Assembly: GCA_035555595.1 (NCBI GenBank)
Contig: DATMGK010000050.1
Coordinates: forward strand, 1 to 22,610
From: Croceibacterium_A sp035555595
Lineage (GTDB): Bacteria; Pseudomonadota; Alphaproteobacteria; Sphingomonadales; Sphingomonadaceae
DNA: 22,610 bases
Direction of reading: 5' to 3'
The position numbers and the translations under genes were made by a program. The notes below the pieces were generated by a model. It searched no databases, was not told the origin of the DNA, and was given only the letters and a program-made list of their open reading frames with translations. This document shows positions 14,346 to 20,230 of this stretch, in pieces; the stretch's first letter is position 1; each line of letters opens with the position of its first letter.

Positions 14346-14996
14346 GTGAACATTCCCGACGATATCTTCACCGAACCGGAAGACGTCGATCCTGAAACCC
14401 TGAACAATCTGGGGCCCCTGCGCCATCTGGCTGGCGTGTGGGAGGGGTTGCACGGGGTGGACGTGGCGCCAAAGGCCGAAGGGCCGGATACGCGCAAGTA
14501 CTTCGAACGCATCGTGATGGAGCCGATCGATCCCCAAGCGAACGGCCCGCAACTGTTCTATGGCCTGCGTTACCACCAGCATGTGAACACACGGGAAGAG
14601 GACATCACGTTCCACGATCAGGTGGGATTCTGGCTGTGGGAACCGGCGACTGGCCTGGTGATCCAGACCCTGGCTATCCCGCGCGGCCAGATCGCAATGG
14701 CTGCAGGCCATGCCACCGCCGATGCGCGAAAACTGGTGCTGACAGCGCGGCGCGGGCAGACCGATTACGGCATCTGCTCCACCGGTTTTCTCGAACAGGC
14801 ATTCCGCACCGATTCCTACACGATCGAGGTAACGATCCACGGCGACGATTCGTGGAGCTATGTGCAGGAAACCATGCTCATGGTGCATGGCACCGATACG
14901 CCGTTCAACCACCGCGATCACAGCCGCCTGCGGCGCGTATCGGGGCCACAACGCAACCCACTGGCGATGATCGGCGCCGGGGCGGGAGAGCGCTAG
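14346..14996 (+). CDS. Nitrobindin/THAP4-like heme-binding beta-barrel domain protein
   Basis: A 216-residue protein matching the FABP-like beta-barrel family (DUF1794/PF08768, nitrobindin). Landmarks are the N-terminal 'LGPLRHLAGVWEGLHGVDV' (22-40), similar to the family L-x-G-x-W-x-G-x-G start, 'FHDQVGFWLWEPATGLVIQTLAIPRGQ' (89-115), and a C-terminal 'NHRDHSRLRRV' (188-198). In nitrobindins a histidine near this end ligates heme, and H192 is the likely equivalent. The glycines of the first motif are only partly conserved, so it may bind another hydrophobic ligand. The start is GTG at 14346 with AGAGGGCGG nearby. It lies 74 bases after the thioesterase, possibly in the same transcription unit. 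Confidence 0.78.
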   Translation: MNIPDDIFTEPEDVDPETLNNLGPLRHLAGVWEGLHGVDVAPKAEGPDTRKYFERIVMEPIDPQANGPQLFYGLRYHQHVNTREEDITFHDQVGFWLWEPATGLVIQTLAIPRGQIAMAAGHATADARKLVLTARRGQTDYGICSTGFLEQAFRTDSYTIEVTIHGDDSWSYVQETMLMVHGTDTPFNHRDHSRLRRVSGPQRNPLAMIGAGAGER

Positions 14997-15003
14997 GCCG
15001 GTT

Positions 15004-15024
15004 GCTGGCCCGGAGCCGGTTTTT
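15004..15024 (+). terminator. Possible weak terminator after the nitrobindin-like gene
   Basis: GCTGG (15004-15008) can pair with CCGGT (15016-15020), including a G-U pair, with a 7-base loop and T residues continuing through 15024. The stem is short, so this is a weak candidate, but it sits eight bases after the stop codon. Confidence 0.35.
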
Positions 15025-15080
15025 CCAACGATTGCGGATATTCCGCTTCCATGCGACCTTTCCCGTGGGGAGGTCGCAGC

Positions 15081-15941
15081 ATGGGCCTGTTCAACTTGCT
15101 ATCGCCGCTGCTGCTGGCTGCGGGAACGACCGCTTCACCGGGGTGTGCGCCCATCCCGGGATGGGAACACGTCGTCGCGGATGAGCAAATTCGCTGGATC
15201 GTGATCGGTGAGGTTCACGGCACGAACGAGATTCCGGCCATCTTCGCGGATGCCGTATGTTTAACCGCAAGCTCTCGCCGCGTGGTGGTGGGCGTCGAGC
15301 AGCTTTCAGCCGATCAGAGTGCGATCGACGCATTCATGAATTCGGATGGCGGCGCGGCGGCAAAGGCTGCTTTCCTGAGTGCGGGAATGTGGAATCAACC
15401 GGCCAAGGACGGGCGCTCCAGCGAGGCATCCTTCCGCCTGTTCGAAACCTTGCGGCAAATGCGTGCCAAGGGCCTGATACTGTCGGTCATCGCGTTTCAG
15501 CCGTCGCTGCTCGAAGGGGTTTCGACTCAAGCCGAGGCCGAGAGGGTGATGGCCAACTTCAACCAGGCCGATTACGAAAAAAGCATGGCGAGGCTGATTG
15601 AAGCGGCAGCGCAACCTGATTCCGTCGTGCTCGTTCTGACTGGCGGTTTTCACGCGATGCTGGCCGAAGCGTCATGGGGGCCCGGGTTTGTTGGGATGGC
15701 TGGTCATTTGCCACGACAGGCGACGCTGAGTTTCAATGCAGTTCCAAACGGCGGTGAGAGCTGGACCTGCCAAGGCCAGCCGATAGATTGCGGCCCTCAT
15801 CCGCATATGGACGAGGGACGAGGGCATGCCCATGAGTTGAAATTGCAGGCCGACAACCCCCTGTATTCAGGGACTCTTTATCTCGGCAGCAGGATCACTG
15901 TCTCCCCACCGCAAGTCGGAACGGCTCGGACTGCGGAATAG
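15081..15941 (+). CDS. Secreted ChaN/EreA-like protein of unknown function
   Basis: A 286-residue protein with a hydrophobic N-terminal segment resembling a signal peptide (MGLFNLLSPLLLAAG, cleavage or Cys22 uncertain). The conserved pattern is that of the EreA/ChaN/TIKI superfamily: 'IRWIVIGEVHGTNEIP' with E44 and H46, 'VVVGVEQL' with E73, and 'VLVLTGGFHAM' with H191. These are the metal or catalytic positions of that fold. Candidate roles are esterase, protease or heme/iron binding; the sequence does not decide. ATG 15081 is preferred over 15051 because a GGGGAGG Shine-Dalgarno sequence precedes it. It appears monocistronic and faces the GNAT gene. Confidence 0.68.
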   Translation: MGLFNLLSPLLLAAGTTASPGCAPIPGWEHVVADEQIRWIVIGEVHGTNEIPAIFADAVCLTASSRRVVVGVEQLSADQSAIDAFMNSDGGAAAKAAFLSAGMWNQPAKDGRSSEASFRLFETLRQMRAKGLILSVIAFQPSLLEGVSTQAEAERVMANFNQADYEKSMARLIEAAAQPDSVVLVLTGGFHAMLAEASWGPGFVGMAGHLPRQATLSFNAVPNGGESWTCQGQPIDCGPHPHMDEGRGHAHELKLQADNPLYSGTLYLGSRITVSPPQVGTARTAE

Positions 15942-16008
15942 GTATGTCGGGGCTTCCGGCATCGGCTTCACTGCGAACTCGGCCGCGCGTACGGAGAGCA
16001 TCTCCCTA

Positions 16009-16047
16009 CATCGCTACCCCCGGCGCAAAGCCCGGGGCGTAGCGATG
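16009..16047. terminator. Long hairpin between convergent genes
   Basis: CATCGCTAC (16009-16017) pairs perfectly with GTAGCGATG (16039-16047). The stem continues as CCCCGG (16018-16023) with CCGGGG (16032-16037) past one bulged C, for 15 base pairs around an 8-base loop. It sits in the 131-base gap between the convergent ChaN/EreA-like and GNAT genes. No U-tract follows on either strand, so it may act as a bidirectional Rho-assisted or 3'-protecting structure. Confidence 0.5.
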
Positions 16048-16072
16048 ATCGAGAGAGACTTTCCCGCAACGC

Positions 16073-16621
16073 TCAGGCCGCTTTGGGCATCGGCGCGTCT
16101 TGCGGTCCGTCGGCTTCGCCGAGTTCCAGCGCGTATTCCGGCGCTTCGAGCAGGGCATTGCAGCCAAGGCTGTTGATCGTTCCGCGCCGCCCGGTCGGGT
16201 GGAAGCCCACCTTGCGGAGAACGCGGCCAGAGGCAGGGTTATCTGCCGCATGGCGGCTGACCAGACGCCGGTGCCCGGCAGCCTGCGCCAGCGAAACGAC
16301 GCCGCGCAATGCCTCCGTCGCGTAACCCCGTCCCCAGAATTCCGGCTCTATCCAATAGCCTGCCTCAGCCTGTCCATCGTTCAGATGAAGGCCGCAACCA
16401 CCAACGATTCGTCCGCCAGCTTCGGGCAGGGTGACCAGAAAATCGGGCAGCGCCGGATCGCGCGGCCTGGATATCCATTCGCGCGCGTGCTCTTCGCCGT
16501 AAGGCCACGGCACGCGCGAAAGCATGCACACGACCGCTTCGTGCCCGATCGCGTGGGCCAGCTCCGCAGCGTCTTCCATCCACGCGGGTCTGAGAAACAG
16601 TCTTTCAGTGCGCAGGAACAT
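16073..16621 (-). CDS. GNAT-family N-acetyltransferase (RimJ/RimL type)
   Basis: A 182-residue acetyltransferase opening with the RimJ/RimL-type 'FLRTERLFLRPAWMEDAAEL'. The acetyl-CoA pyrophosphate loop is W96-G-R-G-Y-A ('EFWGRGYATEALRGVVS'), and 'RRLVSRHAADNPASGRVLRKVGFHPTGRR' is typical of motif B. The substrate is unknown. The ATG at 16621 is preferred over 16657 because a GGAGGA Shine-Dalgarno sequence lies just upstream and the family N-terminus starts there. In many alphaproteobacteria a GNAT gene lies between rpmA and obgE; here it follows rpmA on the same strand, but a strong terminator separates them and obgE is not downstream. Confidence 0.9.
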   Translation of the reverse strand: MFLRTERLFLRPAWMEDAAELAHAIGHEAVVCMLSRVPWPYGEEHAREWISRPRDPALPDFLVTLPEAGGRIVGGCGLHLNDGQAEAGYWIEPEFWGRGYATEALRGVVSLAQAAGHRRLVSRHAADNPASGRVLRKVGFHPTGRRGTINSLGCNALLEAPEYALELGEADGPQDAPMPKAA

Positions 16622-16694
16622 TTCCGTCCTCCTCCTCGCCCCGTCCGCCGGCCCCATGACCCGCGGATATGACGATGTCTTTGCGAGGGAGACG

Positions 16695-16727
16695 AAAAAA
16701 GGGAGACGGGCTGGCCCGGTCTCCCTT
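16695..16727 (-). terminator. Intrinsic terminator after rpmA
   Basis: Read on the minus strand, AAGGGAGACCGGG pairs with CCCGTCTCCCTT (plus-strand arms 16715-16727 and 16699-16710, one bulged base) and is followed directly by a run of U (16695-16700). This is a textbook Rho-independent terminator, 66 bases past the rpmA stop. Confidence 0.92.
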
Positions 16728-16731
16728 CAAG

Positions 16732-16752
16732 GCCGGACGTCTGGCGTCCGGC
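16732..16752. repeat. Second hairpin downstream of rpmA
   Basis: GCCGGACG (16732-16739) and CGTCCGGC (16745-16752) form a perfect 8-bp stem with a 5-base loop, between the rpmA stop and the intrinsic terminator. It has no U-tract and may stabilise the 3' end of the rplU-rpmA mRNA. Confidence 0.5.
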
Positions 16753-16792
16753 GGGCCATCCCGTTGGATGACCCTTTCACTGAATCATCCGA

Positions 16793-17062
16793 TTATTCGG
16801 CGGCTTCCGCCATGGCATCGACCGACACATACTTGCGGCCTTGCTTGCCATCGTGGAATCGCACTTTGCCTGCAGAGAGAGCAAACAGGGTATGGTCCTT
16901 GCCCATGCCCACGTTGACGCCCGGATAGACGCGCGTGCCGCGCTGGCGAATAATAATGTTGCCGCCGATCACGTCCTGACCGCCGAACTTCTTCACGCCG
17001 AGGCGGCGGCCAGCCGAATCGCGACCGTTGCGCGAGCTGCCGCCTGCTTTCTTATGTGCCAT
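16793..17062 (-). CDS. rpmA: 50S ribosomal protein bL27
   Basis: bL27 lies at the peptidyl-transferase centre of the large subunit. The 89-residue protein has the classic N-terminus 'MAHKKAGGSSRNGRDSAGRRLGVKKFGG' and 'GNIIIRQRGTRVYPGVNVGMGKDHTLFAL'. The N-terminus begins directly as in E. coli, without the cleaved extension found in Firmicutes. GAGGAG lies upstream of the ATG. It follows rplU after 26 bases, forming the conserved rplU-rpmA operon, and is followed by a strong terminator. Confidence 0.98.
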   Translation of the reverse strand: MAHKKAGGSSRNGRDSAGRRLGVKKFGGQDVIGGNIIIRQRGTRVYPGVNVGMGKDHTLFALSAGKVRFHDGKQGRKYVSVDAMAEAAE

Positions 17063-17088
17063 CTCGAACTACTCCTCGGAACTTGCTC

Positions 17089-17592
17089 TTAGTCGGCCTT
17101 CTTGGCGGCCGGCTTCTTCGCCGGAGCCTTCTTGGCCGCAGGCTTCGAATCGGCACCGTCCTTAACGGGCGCCGCCTTCTGGGCCTTGGTTTCCTTCGTC
17201 ACTTCGACACCCTTGGCCGGTTCCTGACGCTCTGCCTCATGGTCAGCCTTGGGAGCGGCTTCCTTCTTCGGCGCGGCCTTCTTCTCAGCCTTCGAATCGC
17301 CCACCGCGACGATGCGCAGCAGGGTCATCTGCTGGCGGTGCCCGGCCTTGCGGCGATAGTTGTGACGGCGACGCTTCTTGAAAACGATGACCTTTTCGGT
17401 CTTCGCCTGAGCGATAATTTCAGCCGAAACGGTGACCTTGCCAGCTTCCGCCAGCTTGTCGCCATCGCCGGCGAGCAGGACATCGCCCAACACGATTGTA
17501 TCACCGGCATCACCTGCCAGCTTTTCAACCGCGATCTTGTCTCCTGCGGCGACGCGATACTGCTTGCCGCCCGTGCGCACGACTGCGAACAT
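17089..17592 (-). CDS. rplU: 50S ribosomal protein bL21 with Ala/Lys-rich C-terminal extension
   Basis: bL21 binds 23S rRNA with bL20. Residues 1 to about 98 are a complete L21 core ('MFAVVRTGGKQYRVAAGDKIAVEKLAGDAGD', 'KVIVFKKRRRHNYRRKAGHRQQMTLLRIVAV'). Residues 99-167 form a low-complexity tail rich in Lys, Ala, Pro and Glu, ending in Ala-Lys-Lys-Pro repeats, and are predicted to be disordered. L21 is about 103 residues in E. coli, so this is a substantial extension; similar tails occur in some alphaproteobacterial L21 proteins. The ATG at 17592 is chosen over the open upstream frame because it starts exactly at the family Met. First gene of the rplU-rpmA operon. Confidence 0.97.
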   Translation of the reverse strand: MFAVVRTGGKQYRVAAGDKIAVEKLAGDAGDTIVLGDVLLAGDGDKLAEAGKVTVSAEIIAQAKTEKVIVFKKRRRHNYRRKAGHRQQMTLLRIVAVGDSKAEKKAAPKKEAAPKADHEAERQEPAKGVEVTKETKAQKAAPVKDGADSKPAAKKAPAKKPAAKKAD

Positions 17593-17630
17593 GGTCTTCA
17601 ATTCCGTTTCGTTTTTAACTGCCTTCCGAT

Positions 17631-17675
17631 TGGGCATGCCCATACGAACGGCAAAGAGGCGCCCGGTAGGGCACC
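17631..17675 (-). promoter_or_regulatory. Structured rplU leader (two hairpin elements)
   Basis: Within the predicted rplU 5' leader, minus-strand GGTGCCC (17675-17669) pairs with GGGCGCC (17664-17658) as a 7-bp stem, including one G-U pair, with a 4-base loop. About 16 bases later lies the perfect 12-base palindrome TGGGCATGCCCA (17631-17642). Ribosomal protein leaders often bind their own product; that role is only inferred here. Confidence 0.4.
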
Positions 17676-17687
17676 GTAAGAGCGCCG

Positions 17688-17716
17688 CCGTTAGTGGAAC
17701 CACCGCTGGCTGTCAA
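17688..17716 (-). promoter_or_regulatory. Candidate rplU-rpmA promoter
   Basis: On the minus strand a perfect -35 hexamer TTGACA (17716-17711) is followed after 17 bases by TAACGG (17693-17688) as a weak -10. Transcription would start near 17681, giving an rplU leader of about 90 bases that holds both hairpin elements. Confidence 0.5.
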
Positions 17717-17789
17717 CGCTCCGCCATCGGATTTCGCCCCGATCGGCGTGGCTGGAAACCCCGGCCCCGTGCAGCTAAGAGCTATCGCG

Positions 17790-18284
17790 ATGCGTTTCAA
17801 TCACGCCTTTCTGCTTCTGCCGCTTCTTGCAGCATGTGCCACCCCGGCCGATCGTTATCCCAGCCTTGCGCTACGCGATGCGGAACGGGCTAGCGGGGCG
17901 TTGCGCCCGGTTGATCCGGAACCTTATGTTCCACCCCCCATCCCCGCAGCGACGATGGACCGGTTGGCGCAGCTTTCAGCGCAGGCGACCGAGGCGAACG
18001 CTGCGTTTCTTGCTGCTACCCCGCAGACTCGCGCCGCCGTTAGTGCGGCTGGCGGAGCGGAAGCGGGCAGCGAGGCATGGGCACGGGCGCAGGTGGCGCT
18101 GACCACGCTTCAATCCGCGCGCGGCCCCGCCACGATGGCTCTGGCGGATCTGGACCAGCTTTACATCGATGCCGCGACGCAAGGTGGTGAGACCGATCGC
18201 ATCGCGGCCGCCCGCGACACAGTAGCCACCCAGGTGGCGCAACAGGACGCCACTATCGCCACGCTTTCGCAGGAGCTTCGCTGA
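17790..18284 (+). CDS. Small putative lipoprotein of unknown function
   Basis: A 164-residue protein with a short signal peptide and a lipobox L-L-A-A-C16, so probably lipid-anchored in the envelope. After a Pro-rich spacer ('PVDPEPYVPPPIP', about 45-57) the rest is Ala-rich helix, probably coiled coil ('TMDRLAQLSAQATEANAAFLAATPQT', 'RDTVATQVAQQDATIATLSQELR'). I do not recognise a family. The frame is open further upstream, but ATG 17790 is the only start that gives a proper signal peptide. Its stop overlaps the ATG of the FNR-type regulator by one base (TGATG), implying coupled translation. Confidence 0.8.
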   Translation: MRFNHAFLLLPLLAACATPADRYPSLALRDAERASGALRPVDPEPYVPPPIPAATMDRLAQLSAQATEANAAFLAATPQTRAAVSAAGGAEAGSEAWARAQVALTTLQSARGPATMALADLDQLYIDAATQGGETDRIAAARDTVATQVAQQDATIATLSQELR

Positions 18285-18982
18285 TGGCCCTGCCCTGCGA
18301 CGGATGCCCGGTGCGCGACCGTGCTGCCTGTTCCGTCCTCGATACGGATGAGCGCGTCGCCCTCGCCCGATCAGGTCGCATTCGCCGCTTGAAGCGAGGC
18401 GAGCTGCTGTTCGCCGCCGGTGACCAGAACGCCGCCTGCGCCACGCTGATCAGTGGTGCGTTGAAAGTGGCGGCGGTGGATGAAGAAGGCACCGAGCGCA
18501 TCCTGGCGCTGGTTCACCCGGCTGGTTTTATCGGAGAGCTGTTCACGCCCTTCGCGCATCACGATGTCGTGGCTCTGTCCGACAGCGAGCTGTGCGTTTT
18601 CCCGCGAAGCGAGATGGGCCGTGCGGTCGAGTCGCACCCCAAGCTGGCGCAGGCATTGCTGCGCCGATCGCAGGAAGACCTGCACCAGAGCCGTGACCTG
18701 CTGGCATTGAGCGGGCGGCGGAGCGCGGCGGAAAAAGTCGGTGCGATGCTGATGGGTCTGGCCGAGGCGGCCAGCGATTCCCCCTGCCATCCGGCCCGGC
18801 GTTTCGAGCTCCCGATGACACGAGGCGAGATTGCCGGAATGCTGGGGCTGACGATCGAAACCGTCAGTCGCGCCATTACCCGATTCGAGCGCGACGGCGC
18901 GATCCGGCGAATAGGTGCGCGCGGGATCGAACTGATCGATCCCGCGCGGCTGGGGTTGTCCGCCGAAGGTCGGGTCGCCTGA
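18284..18982 (+). CDS. fnrL: FNR-type oxygen-sensing regulator (Crp/Fnr family, FnrL-like)
   Basis: A 232-residue Crp/Fnr regulator. An N-terminal C5-x2-C8-x7-C16 motif and a fourth cysteine, C104 ('SELCVFPRSEM'), reproduce the cysteine spacing of alphaproteobacterial FnrL/FnrN, indicating an oxygen-labile [4Fe-4S] cluster. The cyclic-nucleotide-fold beta barrel is about 30-110, the dimer helix about 112-140, and the HTH 'TRGEIAGMLGLTIETVSRAITRFERDG' is 179-205. Its recognition helix has E192-x2-S195-R196, the FNR-specific combination that reads TTGAT-N4-ATCAA. It should therefore control micro-oxic or anaerobic genes. ATG start overlaps the preceding lipoprotein stop. A matching box lies at 19497-19512. 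Confidence 0.9.
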   Translation: MALPCDGCPVRDRAACSVLDTDERVALARSGRIRRLKRGELLFAAGDQNAACATLISGALKVAAVDEEGTERILALVHPAGFIGELFTPFAHHDVVALSDSELCVFPRSEMGRAVESHPKLAQALLRRSQEDLHQSRDLLALSGRRSAAEKVGAMLMGLAEAASDSPCHPARRFELPMTRGEIAGMLGLTIETVSRAITRFERDGAIRRIGARGIELIDPARLGLSAEGRVA

Positions 18983-19000
18983 GCCCCCAAGCTCGGCCCC

Positions 19001-19444
19001 TCAGCGGACCAGCGCGGCGATTGTGACCACCGCGAAGCCCCATGCGACAATCAGGGCTGGCAGGATAAGCACCTGAACGCTGGCCTGCGCGGCCGTGACC
19101 GGCCCGGTATGGGTCCGCACGCCATTGGCGACGAACCGTCCCCAACTGAGCGGACGCGGCGCGTTTTCCGGTTTCATCCGCACCCACATCGCATTCACGC
19201 CGAAGGCCATGACGATGAAAGTGACGAAGACCGCCATCGGCAGGATCAGCCCCGGATTACCGAAAGCGAGTGCCGTCAGCCCCAGGAACGTGAGATAGCC
19301 GAACGCCGTAAGCGCATAGAGCGCCGTCGGAAGTTCGAAACTGCGATCCACCGCCATCGGCGCCTTCGCGGGAGCCTGCGCTGCCGGGGCTTCGTGAATG
19401 ATCGCCCTTTCGGCGATCTGCGGTTTGGTAAGACGTTCGGCCAT
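19001..19444 (-). CDS. Three-helix inner-membrane protein of unknown function
   Basis: A 147-residue membrane protein: a polar, Ala-rich cytosolic N-terminus (1-36), predicted helices at about 38-61, 63-87 and 121-145, and a basic loop between helices two and three ('RMKPENAPRPLSWGRFVANGVRTHTG'). No heme-ligand pattern, lipobox or enzyme motif is evident, and I do not recognise the family. AGGAG lies seven bases before the ATG. A perfect FNR-type box is centred 60 bases upstream of the start codon, so expression under low oxygen is predicted. It converges on the FNR-type gene, whose end is 18 bases away. Confidence 0.8.
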   Translation of the reverse strand: MAERLTKPQIAERAIIHEAPAAQAPAKAPMAVDRSFELPTALYALTAFGYLTFLGLTALAFGNPGLILPMAVFVTFIVMAFGVNAMWVRMKPENAPRPLSWGRFVANGVRTHTGPVTAAQASVQVLILPALIVAWGFAVVTIAALVR

Positions 19445-19496
19445 TGATCAACTCCTGCCTGTGACGACAGGAATGCGCGCATCGCCAAGGATGCGC

Positions 19497-19512
19497 TTTG
19501 ACGGGGGTCAAA
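19497..19512 (-). promoter_or_regulatory. FNR/FixK-type box upstream of the membrane protein gene
   Basis: TTTGAC-GGGG-GTCAAA is a perfect inverted repeat containing TTGAC-N4-GTCAA, which fits the FNR/FixK consensus TTGA-N6-TCAA. It lies in the gap between moaE and the membrane protein gene (-). If the site acts as a class II activator at -41.5, transcription starts near 19463, leaving a 19-base leader that contains the AGGAG Shine-Dalgarno sequence. The -10 region (CATTCC) is poor, as expected for an activator-dependent promoter. Confidence 0.65.
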
Positions 19513-19539
19513 CGGGGAAATGCCGATCAGGACGGGCGG

Positions 19540-19983
19540 TTATTTCCAGCGCGCGAGATCGGCGTGATCCTCCCCCCGCGGCTCTATCCACGACCAGATG
19601 CCGGCGCGTTTTTCACGCTTCCAGAACCACGCATCGCTTTTCAAATGATCCATGGTGAAATCGACCGCCTCTATCGCGGCGCGGCGGTGGCGGGAGGCGG
19701 CGGCGACCAGCACGATGGGATCGCCCGGCGCCATGACGCCGACCCGGTGGCGGATCAGCACTCCATCGAGCGGCCAGCGCCGCAGAGCTTCATCCGCCAG
19801 CGCGTCCATGCCCGGCAGGGTGAGCGGATCGTAATGCGACAGCTCCAGCGCCTCCACCCCGCCATCCGGCCGAACTTTGCCCAGAAAGCTGGCGATACCA
19901 CCGGCTGCCGGATGAGCAGCGCCGAACTGCGCCAGCGTGGTCTCTGCCGCCAGCGCGGTTTCGAGCAGGCGAACGTCCTTCAC
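19540..19983 (-). CDS. moaE: Molybdopterin synthase catalytic subunit MoaE
   Basis: MoaE with MoaD inserts dithiolene sulfur into cyclic pyranopterin monophosphate to make molybdopterin. The 147-residue protein contains 'IRHRVGVMAPGDPIVLVAAASRHRRAAIEAVDFTMDHLKSDAWFWKREKR'. K115 and K122 match the E. coli active-site lysines K119 and K126 with a constant offset. The frame is open further upstream inside moaD, but GTG 19983 is preferred: GGAGG lies seven bases upstream and the moaD stop is one base away. Last gene of the pterin operon. Confidence 0.94.
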   Translation of the reverse strand: MKDVRLLETALAAETTLAQFGAAHPAAGGIASFLGKVRPDGGVEALELSHYDPLTLPGMDALADEALRRWPLDGVLIRHRVGVMAPGDPIVLVAAASRHRRAAIEAVDFTMDHLKSDAWFWKREKRAGIWSWIEPRGEDHADLARWK

Positions 19984-19984
19984 C

Positions 19985-20227
19985 TCAGCCTCCGCTGACC
20001 GGGGGCAGCAGGGCCACTTCGTCGCCGTCTTCCGCACGCAGCGCAGCCTTATCGGCCAGCACGGAACCGTTGAGAGCCAGCTTCACCTTGTCGCTCGCCA
20101 GTGCATCGCCCAGCGGGCCGGGAAACGCAGCCACCAGCGCAGGCCAGTCGAGCGGGGCCGGCACTTCCCGCTCCGGCGCGCCGGCGAGATCGGCCAGCTT
20201 GCCGAGGAATACCAGCGTGACGGCCAC
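19985..20227 (-). CDS. moaD: Molybdopterin synthase sulfur carrier subunit MoaD
   Basis: MoaD is the ubiquitin-like sulfur donor; its C-terminal Gly-Gly is adenylated and thiocarboxylated. The 80-residue protein is the right size, begins 'VTLVFLGKLADLAG', has 'LALNGSVLADKAALRAEDGDEVALLPPVSGG', and ends in Gly79-Gly80. The start is GTG at 20227, three bases after the moaA stop. It precedes moaE, its complex partner, by one base. Confidence 0.94.
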   Translation of the reverse strand: MAVTLVFLGKLADLAGAPEREVPAPLDWPALVAAFPGPLGDALASDKVKLALNGSVLADKAALRAEDGDEVALLPPVSGG

Positions 20228-20230
20228 GGG

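Noticed and set aside
19445..19452. TTGATCAA next to the start of the membrane protein gene, considered as an FNR box
   Set aside because: It lacks the central spacer (TTGA-N6-TCAA is required) and overlaps the Shine-Dalgarno to start-codon region.
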